Assembly: GCA_036873135.1 (NCBI GenBank)
Contig: JAPTYO010000012.1
Span: 10,238,090-10,302,089 of the forward strand
DNA length: 64,000 bases
Direction of reading: 5' to 3'
Origin: Clarkia xantiana subsp. parviflora
Lineage: Eukaryota > Streptophyta > Magnoliopsida > Myrtales > Onagraceae
Under the pieces are notes generated by a model that searched no databases, was not told the origin of the DNA, and saw only the letters and a program-made list of their open reading frames with translations. Positions 46,479 to 58,810 of this stretch are shown here, piece after piece (the first letter of the stretch is position 1; the number at the start of each line of letters is the position of its first letter). Position numbers and translations under genes: made by a program.

Positions 46479-49400
46479 TTAAATAGTCTGACATACTCCC
46501 AACTCCTTTCTAAGCTTGAGAAATGTCTCCAACTTCAACGGTTTGGTCATGATGTCTGCAGTTTGTTCCTCTGATCTGCAGTACTCCAGTTTGATACTTC
46601 CTTCTTCAACCAAGTCACGTAAGAAGAAGTACCTGATATGAATATGTTTGCTTTTCCCATGGAAGACAGGGTTCTTGGAGAGCTTAATTGTAGAGTTATT
46701 GTCACAGAAGATATTGATGTACTTGCCCTGCTTTTCTCCTAAGTTTTCAAGCACCCTTTGAATCCATATTGCTTGACAAGCACAAGCAGCTGCTGAGATA
46801 AATTCTGCTTCTGTGGTGGAAAGGCTGACCACCCTCTGTTTTTTGGAGCTCCAAGAGATTGCACCTGAGCTCAGCATAAAGATATAGCCACTTGTTCTTC
46901 TGTCTTCGATGTCACCAGCATAATCACTGTCTGAAAATTCTTTCAGACCTTCGCCTTCTCTTTTGTAGCAGATTCCTAGATCTGTGGTATGCTTGACATA
47001 CTTGAGAATTCGTTTCACCATCTGCATATGGAGCTCTGTTGGCCTCTCCATATATCTGCTCACTTAGCTCACAGCATATGTTAGATCAGGTCGGGTAACT
47101 GTGAGGTACATGAGGCTCCCAATTGCTTGCTTGTAGAGTGTGGGATCAACTCTCTTTCCTTCTTCGTCTTTTAGAGCCTTGGTTCCTGGAACAATTGGAC
47201 TTCTTACTCCATTACAATCCTCCATTTTGAATCTTCTGAGAACCTCTTCTGCATACTTTCGTTGTGTTATGCAGACCCCTTCCGAGTCTTGAATAACTTC
47301 CACCCCAAGAAAATATTTCATTCTTCCCAAGTCAGTCAGATCAAAACTGTTCTTCATTGATCTTTTAAACTCTTCACACATTGCTGCATCATTCCCAGTG
47401 AATATTAAATCATCAACATAGATGCTTACAATCAAGATTTTACTTTTTTCAGACCTCTTGGTGAACAGAGTGGGTTCACTGGGGCACTTGGTGAAACCTT
47501 CAGCTAGGAAATAGGACCCAATCTTGCTGTACCACGCCATTGGGGCTTGTTTTAGCCCATATAGTGCTTTCTCTAGCTTTAAGTCTTTGCCTTCATCTCC
47601 TTCTTTTATGTAGCCTTGAGGTTGCTCAATGTAAACATCTTCATCAAGCCTTCCATGAAGAAAGGCACTCTTCACGTCTAGTTGATGAACCTCCCATTTA
47701 TTCTGAGCAGCAAGTGCCAAGATCAATCTGATTGTGTCCCATCGTGCTACTGGAGCAAACACCTCCCTGTAATCAAGACCATACCTTTGAGAGTAACCCT
47801 TGGCCACTAGTCGAGCCTTGTGTTTTTCAACCTCTCCCTTTTCATTTCGTTTAGTCTTGAAGATCCATTTGACTCCAATTGGCTTGGCTCCAGTGGGAAG
47901 ATCAGTGAGTCTCCATGTGTTGTTTCTTTCAATTTCCTGCATCTCCTCTTCCATTGCCTTCTTCCATATGGTACTCTCATATGCTTCTTCAAAGGATTTG
48001 GGCTCTCCTTCTTCAGCTTCAGCCAGGTCATTTGCTTCTACAAAATAGGCCAGATTTGCGACTTCTTCTTCTTCTGAGAGGCCCTCTCCTGTTTCATAGT
48101 CTTGCAGCCACTGAGGAGGTCTCCTTGTTCTGGTTGGAGATCTTGAGATTGTTGCAGCAGGTTTTCTACTAGGTTCAGCTGCTTCAGTGATTGGCACATC
48201 TTCATGGTCAACATCTTCTTCTTCATTCCAGATGTGGATCTGGTCTGATGATTCCTTTTCTTCTGCCTTATTCCAGCTCCAAGTCTCATTTTCTTCAAAG
48301 TCTACATCACGGCTTATAATAATCTTCTCAGTTAAAGGGTTGAAAAGACGATAAGCTTTAGTACCTTCATTGATTCCTATGAATATGCACTTCATACTTT
48401 TGTCTTCTACCTTTGTCCTCTTTTGATCTGGAATGTGTACATGAGAAATACACCCAATACTCTTAGGTGTCTCACTGATGGTTTGTGCCCAGTCCACACT
48501 TCCTCTGGTGTTTGATCCTCCAAAGCTGTAGTTGATCTTCTGTTCATGATATGAACTGGCCAGTTTGCTGTTTCTGCCCAGAAGCTTTTAGGCATTTTGC
48601 CCTCAGCAAGCATGCATCGAACAAGATCTATTAGGCTCCTATTCCTTCTCTCCGCCACCCCATTTTGTTGTGGAGTGTATGCTGCAGTAAGTTGCCTGGA
48701 GATCCCTTCTTTTCTACAAAAATCATGGAAGTTAGTAGAGCAGAATTCTCCCCCTCGATCAGTCTTGAGGCACCCAATTTCTTTCCCACACTCCTTCTCA
48801 ACTTTCCTTTTGAAGTTCTGAAAGACTTCAAATGTTTCTGACTTCTCATGTACAAAATATACCCACATCTTTCTACTGTAATCGTCTATAAAAATGACGA
48901 TGTACCTCTTATTGCTGTTTGACATGGGCTTGATGGGTCCACATAAGTCAGAATGTACCAGCTACAATCTTCTTTTGGCTCTCCAGTTGCTTTGGTGAGG
49001 AATGGGTTCCCTATGTTGCTTCCCGACCAGGCAGATAGCACAGACTCTTCCAGAGTTGGACAGCTTTGGCATTCCTTCCACCATTCCCTTGTCTCCTAAG
49101 TGTTTGAGTCCTGAGTGGCTCGTATGAGCAAACCTTCTGTGCCACAAATCAGAGGAGCCATCAGCTTGTGCTTGCATACACCTCATTTCTTCACGATGAG
49201 CTTCAGCTTTTAGGATGAACATTCTATTTGTTGTCATCTCTGATTGTAGCAGTAGCCCCTTAGTAGGATGATATATTTTGCATTTATCATCCTTCATCAA
49301 CACAGCTAACCCACCTCCCTGCAGTTGTCCAACACTAAGCAGGTTTTTCTTTAGTTCTGGTACATAGAAAACATTCCTGATAACCTGAGTTTGCTCCCCC

Positions 49401-50439
49401 ATCCTCATCTTGATTTCACCTTTTACCATCACGATCATTCTTGAGTTGTTTCCTAGCTTAACACTCGAACGATATGCTTCATTCAAGGTGATAAACCATT
49501 TTATATTTCCTGTCATATGGTTTGAACACCCTGAATCTACAAACCACACTTCTTCGCAAGTGGCTATCTGGTTTTCTACATAAGCCATGAGAAGCAACTC
49601 CTCCTCTTCTTCTGATGGAGCCTCTTCTTCAGCGTATTCTGCAAAGTTGGCCTTCTTGTTCCATCTGGGACACTCATATTGAAAGTGCCCTAGTTTGTGA
49701 CACTTGAAGCATTCAATGAGTGCTTTGTTGAATGTGCCTCTCCCACGACCACCGGTCCTGCCCCTTCCTCTTGTGAATCCTCTTCCTCCATTGTATTTGT
49801 CTTCTACAGCTTTAAGGGCTTGGTCTTCATTTGGTAGCATAAACTCATGACACAACAGAGAACTTTGCAGAGCATCAATGGACAAGGTATTGATATCCTT
49901 TGATTCTTCAATTGCACACACTATGTAATTGAAGTTGTCAGTTAAGGTACGAAGAATTTTTTCAACTACCTTTACATCTGACATCTCTTCTCCAAGGTTT
50001 CTCAGATCATTGGCCACCATCATCACTCGACCAAAGTAGTCAGCAACCCCTTCTCCACTTCTCATCTCCAGTATCTCAAAGTCCCGTCTCAGCCGATTCA
50101 GCTGTGACCTCACCACTCGTTCATTCCCTTGACTCTTCCTTTTCATAGAGTCCCATAGCTCCTTCGATGTCCCCTTCTGAAGTATGGTCTTCAAAGTCGT
50201 TTTGTCTAGCGCAACAAACATGTAATTCTTTACTTTGAGATCTTTAAGCTGCATAGCAGTTAACTCCTCTCTCTGTTGTCCGTTGAGGATTTCGTTCCTC
50301 TTGCATATTTTGGCACTCCTGACTTAATTAAATCCCATAGCTCCATCGATCGAAGCAAATTCTCCATTAGCATTTCCCAATGATCATAATCTCCATCGAA
50401 CTTGGGTATGCTGAGCATGCCTTCTCTCAGACTCGTCAT
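46479..50439 (-). pseudogene. Copia gag-pol polyprotein with two stops and two frameshifts
   Basis: Gag starts at ATG 50439 (MTSLREGMLSIPKFDGD); a frame change near 50330 leads into 50254-48962 with the knuckle CFKCHKLGHFQYEC, protease core FVDSGCSNHM, and the pre-integrase LWHRRFAHTS...CAICLVGKQ. A TAG at 48962 interrupts the integrase, which continues in the same frame (KTDRGGEF, YTPQQNGVAERRNRS). A shift near 48470 leads to the RT frame (KWIFKTKRNEKGE, HQLDVKSAFLHGRLDEDVYI, VSIYVDDLIFTG). A TAA just before 47063 precedes RNase H (FSDSDYAGDIEDRR, FCDNNSTIKLSKNPVFHGKS). All catalytic motifs survive, so decay is light. Confidence 0.9.
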
Positions 50440-50484
50440 TTTTCTTTACACCATTCGTGGCTCTCACTCACAGGTCTCTTAATC

Positions 50485-50500
50485 GTTGCTCTGATACCAA
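50485..50500 (-). other. Copia primer-binding site (tRNA-iMet)
   Basis: TGGTATCAGAGCAACG on the minus strand, directly inside the right LTR. Confidence 0.8.
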
Positions 50501-50501
50501 T

Positions 50502-50749
50502 TGTTGAAATCAGAGCTTCAGTTTTAGTCACACACGGAGAATTTCCCAAAAGGAATACGATACTGCATTCATAATAAGCAGAGGCATATATAGCCAATGT
50601 ACAGAAAGATAAGACTTAGAAAACTGACTCCCTAATCTATCTCTAACAGCAAGAGACGTTACAAGAAGATCCCAGGAAGATAGGGATTTTATTAAACGGG
50701 AAACTGGACCAACTAACTAGCTAGCTTAACTACTAAGTTTCAACTAACA
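50502..50749 (-). repeat. 5' LTR of the copia element (right)
   Basis: TGTTGAAATCAGAG...CAACTAACA, 248 bp, adjoining the primer-binding site at 50485-50500. Confidence 0.88.
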
Positions 50750-50754
50750 ATTTA

Positions 50755-51244
50755 ATCCTTAAAATTATGATTTTCTATTTTTAGACACTGGGATGGAAAA
50801 TCTCAGAGTCACAATATATAAATGTCCATTAGTTAAGTACTGTGTCGGGAATTAGTTTATATATGTAGATAATATAGCGCTTATAATGAGACGGCCTCGT
50901 GTCTGTAGATATTTAGTCGTTGGATCTGTTGTTGTTGAGACGAATCTTTCTTTCATGTAAAATTTTTGTGAATCAGTGGTTAATCCATCCTCTACGCTCT
51001 TTATTTATATATATCCCTGAGAGCTATATATAGTTTGTGCAACTTGTTTGTTTTAGGGGACGTGTACTCAGGACGTTGTGGTTTTGGTGTGATGGTGATA
51101 TTTTTGTTAAGAAGAAGAAGAAGTTGTGATAGGTAGGAAATAGGAAGATACCTGCCATGGTTTTGGTTTTGGTTTTGGAAAAAGGTGGTTCTAAACTTCG
51201 GTGGGTGATGGAGAGACGTCACAATTGTCATTAACTATAAACAA
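50755..51244. other. Short spacer, nothing recognised
   Basis: AT-rich, without an ORF or repeat structure I can support. Confidence 0.5.
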
Positions 51245-51920
51245 AATTTACTCTTCATATCATATATTCTTTTTGTACTAAACGTTCTACATTTTGTACC
51301 GTTTTCATATCGTCGTTAGTGTTCTGTAAAAAATGACCATTAAATGGTATGTGCCACGCACGTAAGCAGCTAAAAACTTTTATTTTTGTTCAATTTAGTC
51401 CCTCTAATACATCCCTAACTTTTATTTTGTTCAATTTAGTCCTAAAATTTCAAAACTAAACCCTTCACCCAAATTAACCTAGTCGGGGTTGCCTGGGTCC
51501 GGCGACCCCGACCCAGGGTCGAATCTAGCTCTAGGCTAGGTCCGGCTGGGTCAATCGGGACGTAGCCCCAATTGAGTTAAATTGGGACTAGGTCCGACCC
51601 TGGGTCAGGGTCGCCTTGGTCCGGTGACGCCGAACCAGGGTCGGACCTAGCCCATGGCTAGATCCGGCTAGGTCAATTTGGGTGAAGAGTTTGGTTTTGA
51701 AATTTTAGGACTAAATTGAACAAAATAAAAGTTAGGGATGTATTAGACGGACTAAATTGAAAGTTTTGGGCTGCTCACGTGCATGACACATGCCATTTAA
51801 CGGCCATTTTTGACGGAACACTAACGGTGATATGAAAACGGTACAAAATGGAAACCGTTGGTACCAAATTGGTATAAAAAAATATGATATGAACAGTGGA
51901 TTTTGTATAAATGCGTGGTA
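51245..51920. mobile_element. Degenerate foldback element related to the GGTACC family
   Basis: The arms 51245-51580 and 51580-51920 pair: for example GTACCGTTTTCATATC near 51297 against GATATGAAAACGGTAC near 51828, and CACCCAAATT near 51469 against AATTTGGGTG near 51677. The middle arm words (TTTAGTCC, CATCCCTAACTTTTA, GTGCCA.GCACGT) match 15259-15761. The inner 51480-51660 is a GC-rich imperfect palindrome absent from the other copies. The outer ends are eroded and no duplication can be assigned. Confidence 0.7.
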
Positions 51921-53069
51921 ACCCGACAATGTATGATATGGTTAATATAAGTCTAGTGGTATCATGTTTTTTGAGTCAGGTCATCAATTAACTAGTACAA
52001 TAAGCTTTTGATACCACATCACATGCAACAAAATTTTGTCACGTGTGGTACACCTCGTTAAACTAGCTTGACCATGCGAAGGTTAATCTTAACTACCAAT
52101 AGCGTATTGATACACCCAACTAATGAAGACAATCGTATCACCATATCTATCTAATAATTAAAAGTAGCCGTAGGGGTTGACACTTGAGGAACTCTGTAAG
52201 GAAAAAAAATATTCGTATGTTTAAGCCAATTACATCTTTTGCCTTTAAAATTAGGGTTAACAACCTAAAGTCAAAGCAAAGCAGTCTCAAATTTACAACA
52301 TGTTTTAATTGTAATTATCTCAGCTTTTTATACTGTCTGAAGTATCAAATTCGTTGCGTCAAATATCAATCATGTGACTTGCACATATCATATTTGTTGT
52401 GATTGCGCTTGTCCAACATATAAAATTTATGGTCTAAAACATATCATGTTGTGAGTCACGTGATTTCGTTTCATCAGCTTTAATGCCGACTTTAGAAAAA
52501 GAAAAAGTGAAATGCAACAAATAGGATACATCAAATAATCAACTGCAAAAAAAAAAAAAAAAAAAAGTAGACACTTAATTGCAACACTACGTATAGTTGA
52601 GACGGACCGCTTTTAAATTCCAAATGCTTGTAATTATTATGGAAAGGCACAATTTCACACTGTCAATCAATTAATTTGTAACATATATGCTGCAAAACTC
52701 TATTGTAATAATAATCATCCAATGAAAGGTTAAAATAATTTAATAAACAACCAGTAAATAATAAAGTAAGGTGTCTTGAAGAAAGAATCAAGATTAATAA
52801 TGTCAAACAACACTCTATGGTATGCACCAATTGTTGAAACCTCCTAAGTAAAAGATTGATTCTTTCTTCTTCATCTTCTTCTTATGATCATGTCATGATA
52901 TGCCATACCATACCAAATAAGACTGACTAACAAGTAGGATGGTGAGAAAACAAGTGTTTCAAGTCAAAAGTTACATTCATTATACACCAAAAGAATTTCA
53001 ACATTACCTTTCTCTGATACGGCCATCATCAAGTGTTGGTGTCGTTACCACTAACAATCTACTTGGGTT
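51921..53069. other. Intergenic, downstream of the PP2C gene
   Basis: AT-rich, with A(20) at 52547-52566. The last few hundred bases before 53070 are probably the PP2C 3' UTR. No coding region was seen. Confidence 0.45.
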
Positions 53070-54741
53070 TTACTTTACCGGTATGCTTATTCCTCCGCCT
53101 CTCAAGGACACGGCAGGTCCCTTTGCTGAGCTGGCTCGGCTCACTAGGTTAGTGTCCATGAACACTACTATCACTGTGATGTCATCGTGGAAATGGCGCC
53201 GCACACCACGGTCTATCTTCTTCAAGTCTGAGTACCTCATCTCTCTCTTCTTTGCCGCTTCTTGAAGCGCTATTTTCACAAGTCTACGAGCAATCCCCTG
53301 AAAACCCAACAAAACATTTTATCAAAAACAGTCTCAACCCAACTACCAAAGAATGTGAAACTCTTCTTACATTACGAGGATTATTCTGAATGATATCAAC
53401 TGCCTCCTGGTTGCTCAGGTGCTCCCACAGCCCATCCGAAGCAAATATGAGAAACTGATCATGGGGTTGAAGTTCATGAACCGACACTGATGGTTCTGCA
53501 CTTAGAATCGGCTTCTTGAAAGGCTCCCGCACCCTAAATTTCGCGTATAAAGGTGCTTTATTATATTCAGCCTTTTTTAAATACACATCGCCGATGGACC
53601 TAGATATCTGCAGAAGCATGGTTTAACAGTATCACTTATTAATCACCTCAACCGAGTTAATAATAATAATTGATTAAAGTACATATTGGATGCTCTAAAG
53701 ATTCACTAAGACATGAAAACAATTTTGATATGCAGCTGGTGAAGAACATACCTGAATGAGACCCTTTACACGCCATACATTGTGTTTTAAAACAACTATA
53801 TGAGAGTCCTCGGGGTGCATAGAATGCATCTCTTGCCTAACAGACTCAATGGCCACATTGTGCTCTGCCGACAACTGGATGGCAAGAACCTCCCCAGTTG
53901 CCTTAACAACCCTCCCCAGCACTGCACGTGAATCACCTAAATTGGCGATATAAAGGATTCCTCCACAAATCACACCCACGAGGCAGCAGGACCCAACTGC
54001 AGCAATTTGGGGGTTCATGGGCCACTGTTTTGAAACAACAGAGAAGAATCCATCTTCAGTTGCTTCATATGCCTTCTTTATGACATCAACTGACATCGTC
54101 TGCTGCTCTGTGGCAAACCCTGCAAAAATATTTAACATGAACAGTCAAATTCAATCATCATATCCCAACTTTCAGCTTTGGCCCCACAATCTTGTGGAGA
54201 TCATCACAGTTGATCATGCAGTTTCTAACTTCTTAATCATATCTAATATGGACTTAATCAACCCTGATAACAACTTATTTGTCACTTAAAGACGTGCAAT
54301 AGCTTGATATAACATTACAAATGATGTATTCTTCTGAAGTCCAAAGAATCAAACAATAAATGCAAATAGACAAAGATGGTGTCAAACAAGAAAATAAAAT
54401 ACGTTGATAATTCCTTTCTCACTTTTTAAATGCTGGAACAGGTGATCGTTGATGAAGCGAGATGTCTCGGGCCCACCATGTCCATCGTATACCCCAACAA
54501 AAGTGCCATACGGACCAGACTCAAGCAAGCTCAAGGAACCAGACTCAATCTGGCTCTGATCTTCGAGTAGATTATTGGCCTGGACAACAGCCATTGAGAA
54601 ATCACCAGCCACGTGCTGCCCTGCATCTTTGTACCAAAGAAGCCCGTCTTGCCTGCCTCCAGAATCGGAACCCTTACGGGCATAGCGACCCGAGGACGGG
54701 CCCCAACAGGCCCTGAAAAAGTTTATCAACTTCGATAACAT
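53070..54741 (-). CDS. Protein phosphatase 2C, clade D (PP2C-D/APD type), four exons
   Basis: Exons in transcript order are 54741-54423, 54119-53752, 53607-53371 and 53297-53070, all GT-AG and in frame, giving 383 aa, normal for the clade. The enzyme removes phosphate from Ser/Thr using two metal ions. Metal and catalytic motifs are visible: [16 protein letters not shown] (residues about 80-95), [13 protein letters not shown] (about 163), [11 protein letters not shown] (about 275) and [11 protein letters not shown] (about 345). The N-terminus [33 protein letters not shown] and the insert [19 protein letters not shown] are clade-D traits; members are known to dephosphorylate plasma-membrane H+-ATPase and oppose SAUR action. 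An in-frame ATG at 54753, first base of the exon, is an alternative start adding four residues. It diverges from the OSCA gene. Confidence 0.94.
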
Positions 54742-54753
54742 CCCACATCTCAT

Positions 54754-55251
54754 CTAAGTGAGCCTCCACATCCTTCTCAACATCCCACCCAGATGCAACA
54801 AAACCACAATCTTTGAGTTTCTTCAGCCAAGTCTACTTAGCTGCGAGAAAGCAGGAACACATTCAGAAGAACTAATCTCTCAAAGTCAGCAGCACTTCAA
54901 TTTCACAGCATCAAATAAAATCATGGTTTTAACGGATATTACAATATCATTATCATCATCACCTATACCTGTGAGCTCTTTTATGAAGGTTACTGTCAGA
55001 AAAACAGTGATCACCACCTACTCTATGGAAAGAGAAAAGAAAGCAAGTCCTTTTGGCCAACACCACCTAAAAGCCAACAGCACGATATGGAGATGTAGTA
55101 AAACAACAAGTCAAATCTGCCTCTATGCATTGAATTTCAGTCGCAAAACTTCAAATGGCACATGAAATTGGAAAAGGTCATGAACAGCGATCAATCACCT
55201 AGATATTGAGAGGAAAATCGAGCAAGGGTAAAAGCGGAAAAAGGAACTTAC
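54754..55251 (-). other. Intron in the 5' UTR of the PP2C gene
   Basis: On the minus strand a donor ACT|GTAAGTTCC lies at 55251/55250, and the acceptor TTAG lies immediately before 54753, within a pyrimidine-rich context upstream. A leader intron is common in this family. Inferred from splice signals only. Confidence 0.55.
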
Positions 55252-55499
55252 AGTAAGAATTAGGTTTTATTCGATGACGCGTTTGCCTTCCGGAGACGAA
55301 TTGAATCACAGAAATGGAGATCTGAAAAGAAAAGATGTAGCATATGGGTTTAAAAGGGTCAGATCAGCAGATCCATCAAAACGTAGACCAGTAAACAATT
55401 TGACCGAACCACTGAATCCAAAATTCGGTTTCTCCTTGCACGAGGAAGAAGATGGTGTAGATAGACTGAAGATTGTCCACCATAAAGAAAAAGACTGAG

Positions 55500-56001
55500 G
55501 ATTGAAGAAGGTAGAAGATAAAGATGGACGCTGCTCTCTCAATCAGTGTGATTGAACCAACTGAAGCTCTCTCTCTCTCGTCTTGCGAGCAGACAAAAGC
55601 CCTTTAAAGAAAATGAACAAAGCGATGGCTGAAAGCCAGCAATGCAAATCGCGAGCCATGGGCCCCACAACCTATACATACACGATGCGGATTAAATATC
55701 CCTATTATACTTTAACTGTTTTATATAATTTTATATTTTACATTCGGATCTCATCTCCTACTCACTTCTTCTTCCTTGATGCTCGCAAGATTCCAAAGGA
55801 CTAAGAATTCAGATCCAGCAGGAGCCTGCCAATTTCGTTTTCAAGCAACCCAACCAAACCAAACCAAACCCCTCTCGTTAATTCCAATCCATACCCTAAC
55901 TCTCCAAATTCCCAGATCCCCTTTCCTCTTCTGCAGGTCTCAAGAACGAGGGCATCGTAGGAGACGCATCTGACCCACAGGGCCCTGAACCCATCTGACC
56001 G
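55500..56001. promoter_or_regulatory. Shared divergent promoter region of PP2C and OSCA
   Basis: The two genes point away from each other with less than about 700 bp between their probable transcript starts. The region holds GGGCCCCAC (site II-like) near 55660, a CT microsatellite-like CTCTCTCTCTC at 55568-55578, and CAACCCAACCAAACCAAACC near 55850. No TATA box can be assigned firmly. Confidence 0.5.
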
Positions 56002-58443
56002 ATGTGGATGGGCCCACCTTCGATGCTATCCGTGAGAGACATCCTCGCCCCTCCGCCCTCCAGCGGCGATGGAGATGACTTCGGAGGAGACGCCTGGTAC
56101 GGCAACATCCAGTACCTTCTCAATATTTCTGCAATCGGCGCCTTCTGTTGCGTCTTCATCTTTCTATTCGTAAAGCTCCGGAGCGACCACCGGCGCATGC
56201 CGGGTCCGGCCGCGCTGGTGTCCAAGCTCCTGGCGGTGTGGCATGCCACAGGCCATGAGATCGCTCGGCACTGTGGCGCTGATGCCGCACAGTTTTTACT
56301 CATTGAGGGTGGGAGTTGTGGCCTTCTACTACTCATGTCGCTGCTCTCCGTCTTCGTGTTGCTTCCGGTAAATCTTTATGGCGGCAGTGCTGTCTTGAAC
56401 GATCAGTTCTCAAACACCACGATCAATCACATTGAGAAAGGTTCCAACTTACTCTGGATTCATTTTCTTTTTGTGCTGGTTGTCATCGTTTTATCTCATT
56501 TTGGGATCAATGTGATTGAAGAAAGGTTGAAAGTAACAAGATTTAGGGATGGGAATGGGAACCCTAGTTATACAAGCGCCAATTCTACTGCAATATTTAC
56601 AATTATGGTTCAGGGTCTCCCTAAGAGCTTGGGATCTGATAGTGTTCAATTGAAAGAATATTTTCAGCACAAGTATCCAGGGAAAGTTTATAGGGTTATT
56701 CTACCAATGGATTTGTGTGCTTTGGATGATTTGGCATCGGAACTGGTTAGTGTCAGGGATGAAATCTCTTGGTTGGTGGCAAGAATGGACTCGAGACTTT
56801 TACCCAGTGAGGGTGGAGATCAAGAATATGAGGACGATTATTTGGACGGAATACGGGGTCTGCTGATTAATCTGTGGAGAAAAATGTTTAATCTCGGGTG
56901 TCATGTTAAGGATATATTAGGTTTTACTGATGATAAAAGGTTGAAAAAATTGCAGGACCTGAGAGCAGAGTTAGAAACTGAATTGGCAGCATATAAAGAA
57001 GGCCGTGCCCCGGGTGCAGGCATTGCATTCGTGATGTTTAAGGATGTTTATACTGCTAATAAAGCAATACAGGATTTCAGGACCGAGAAGAAAAGGAAAA
57101 TGGGTAAGTTCTTCTCTGTCACAGAGTTGCGCCTTCAAAGAAACCAATGGAGAGTTGAGAGAGCACCATTGGCTACAGATATCTACTGGAATCATATGGG
57201 GCTGACAAAATTTTCAATGACAGTAAGGAGGGTCCTAGTAAACACTTGCTTGCTGCTCATGCTAGTGTTCTTCAGCTCTCCCCTTGCAATAATCAGCGCT
57301 GTGCAGAGTGCTGGACGTATCATAAATGCTGAAGCAATGGACAGTGCCCAGTCCTGGCTGGCTTGGGTTCAGAGCTCGAGTTGGCTCGCATCACTCATAT
57401 TTCAGTTTTTACCAAATGTCATCATCTTTGTGAGCATGTACATTATAATGCCATCAGTCCTTTCATATCTATCCAAGTTTGAGCGACATTTAACAATGTC
57501 GGGAGAGCACAGAGCAGCTCTTCTGAAGATGGTGTGCTTTTTTCTTGTGAATCTCATTCTCTTGAGGGGTTTGGTCGAATCATCACTGGAGAGTGCACTT
57601 ATCGGAATGGGCAGATGCTATTTGGATGGAGAAGATTGCAAAAAGATTGAGCAGTATTTAAGCGCTTCGTTCCTATCAAGATCTTGCCTTTCATCTCTGG
57701 CATTTCTGATCACCAGCACTTTTCTTGGAATATCATTCGATTTACTGGCTCCAATCCCATGGATAAAGAAGAAAATCAAGAAATTTCACAAGAACGACAT
57801 GCTTCAGCTAGTTCCAGAGCAAAGTGAAGATCTCCCACTAGAAGAGCAGCAGGAGATAAGTAACCTGAGAAGACCTCTACTCCCAGAGAGCGTATTTGAG
57901 AGCCCTAGACTGGATATACCTGGACAAGACCTGACAGAATATCCAACCAATAGACCCTCACCCTCTCCAAAGCAGACATTCGACTTTGCACAGTACCACG
58001 CATTCAATCTGACTATATTTGCCCTAACCATGATATACTCTTCATTCGCGCCACTGGTGGTCCCTGTTGGAGCAATTTACTTCGGGTACAGGTATGTGGT
58101 GGATAAATACAATTTCTTGTTTGTTTATCGGGTTAGGGGATTCCCTGCTGGAAATGATGGTAGATTGATGGACACGGTATTGTGCATTATGCGGTTCTGC
58201 GTTGATCTTTTCCTACTGTCGATGCTCTTGTACTTTACAGTACAAGGGGACTCGACTAAGCTTCAGGCCATCTTTACGCTAGGGCTGTTAGTGATGTATA
58301 AGGTGCTGCCTTCCAGCAATGACTATTTTCAACCTGCACATCTAGAAGGTATGCAGTCTATTGACAGTGTTGTAGATGGGCCTATAGACTACGAGGTCTT
58401 GTCGCAGCCCAAATTTGATTGGGACACGTACTATAGTATATGA
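56002..58443 (+). CDS. OSCA4.1: OSCA/CSC1-like osmo- and mechanosensitive cation channel (OSCA4.1 type), intronless
   Basis: One 813-aa frame from ATG 56002 to TGA 58441. OSCA channels (TMEM63 relatives) open on membrane tension and pass Ca2+. The N-terminal part has a membrane helix ([20 protein letters not shown], near residue 40), and two more near residues 100-125 and 150-170 (RSN1_TM region). A cytosolic PHM7-type domain follows (about 195-390) with [17 protein letters not shown] and [18 protein letters not shown]. Then comes the pore-side block of helices from about 410 to 760 (RSN1_7TM), including [20 protein letters not shown] and [20 protein letters not shown]. The length and single-exon form match Arabidopsis OSCA4.1; most other OSCAs have many introns. 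Whether OSCA4.1 is strongly tension-gated is less settled than for OSCA1. The upstream gene is the divergent PP2C. Confidence 0.93.
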   Translation: MWMGPPSMLSVRDILAPPPSSGDGDDFGGDAWYGNIQYLLNISAIGAFCCVFIFLFVKLRSDHRRMPGPAALVSKLLAVWHATGHEIARHCGADAAQFLLIEGGSCGLLLLMSLLSVFVLLPVNLYGGSAVLNDQFSNTTINHIEKGSNLLWIHFLFVLVVIVLSHFGINVIEERLKVTRFRDGNGNPSYTSANSTAIFTIMVQGLPKSLGSDSVQLKEYFQHKYPGKVYRVILPMDLCALDDLASELVSVRDEISWLVARMDSRLLPSEGGDQEYEDDYLDGIRGLLINLWRKMFNLGCHVKDILGFTDDKRLKKLQDLRAELETELAAYKEGRAPGAGIAFVMFKDVYTANKAIQDFRTEKKRKMGKFFSVTELRLQRNQWRVERAPLATDIYWNHMGLTKFSMTVRRVLVNTCLLLMLVFFSSPLAIISAVQSAGRIINAEAMDSAQSWLAWVQSSSWLASLIFQFLPNVIIFVSMYIIMPSVLSYLSKFERHLTMSGEHRAALLKMVCFFLVNLILLRGLVESSLESALIGMGRCYLDGEDCKKIEQYLSASFLSRSCLSSLAFLITSTFLGISFDLLAPIPWIKKKIKKFHKNDMLQLVPEQSEDLPLEEQQEISNLRRPLLPESVFESPRLDIPGQDLTEYPTNRPSPSPKQTFDFAQYHAFNLTIFALTMIYSSFAPLVVPVGAIYFGYRYVVDKYNFLFVYRVRGFPAGNDGRLMDTVLCIMRFCVDLFLLSMLLYFTVQGDSTKLQAIFTLGLLVMYKVLPSSNDYFQPAHLEGMQSIDSVVDGPIDYEVLSQPKFDWDTYYSI

Positions 58444-58757
58444 ATGAATGTAAATAATGCTAAGTCGGTTGTATCGTGAATTTGTTCATTGACGCTCTGC
58501 CATTTTGCCTTATATATATGTGATGATTTTATGCTACTGCAGTTTTGAGAATAGAAACTGTGTCCTTGATAGATTGTTGCATCTGCTGTTTCTCAGTGAT
58601 GGTAGTTGCTTGCTTTCTTCATTCACATGTGTTGCCGAAGCAAGCATCTGCTGTTGCTTGCTTGTTGGGGTTTGAGTGTGTTTGATTGCGTAGGGAGGGA
58701 CAAAACAAATGATTTAGCAGCCTAGGTTTGAGAGTACAACGTTATGCAGACGAAACA

Positions 58758-58810
58758 ACAATAGTGCATGCATGTTCCTTACCACAATAGTGCATGCATG
58801 TTCCTTGCCA
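58758..58810. repeat. 26-bp tandem duplication
   Basis: ACAATAGTGCATGCATG followed by TTCCTTACC or TTCCTTGCC, twice in a row at 58758 and 58784. Confidence 0.8.

Larger units (their letters stand above)
46195..50749 (-). mobile_element. Ty1/copia retrotransposon, near full length but mutated
   Basis: LTRs at 46195-46438 and 50502-50749 start TGT(T/A)GAAATC and end ACTAACA. The minus-strand TGGTATCAGAGCAACG beside the right LTR is a tRNA-iMet primer site. All copia domains are present in order: gag, protease, integrase, RT, RNase H. The flanking 5-mers AATTA and ATTTA differ at one base, so the target duplication is probable but not exact. Confidence 0.92.

Noticed and set aside
55274..55498. 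A 74-codon plus-strand ORF upstream of OSCA
   Set aside because: It lies in the PP2C leader exon on the opposite strand and has no family motif.
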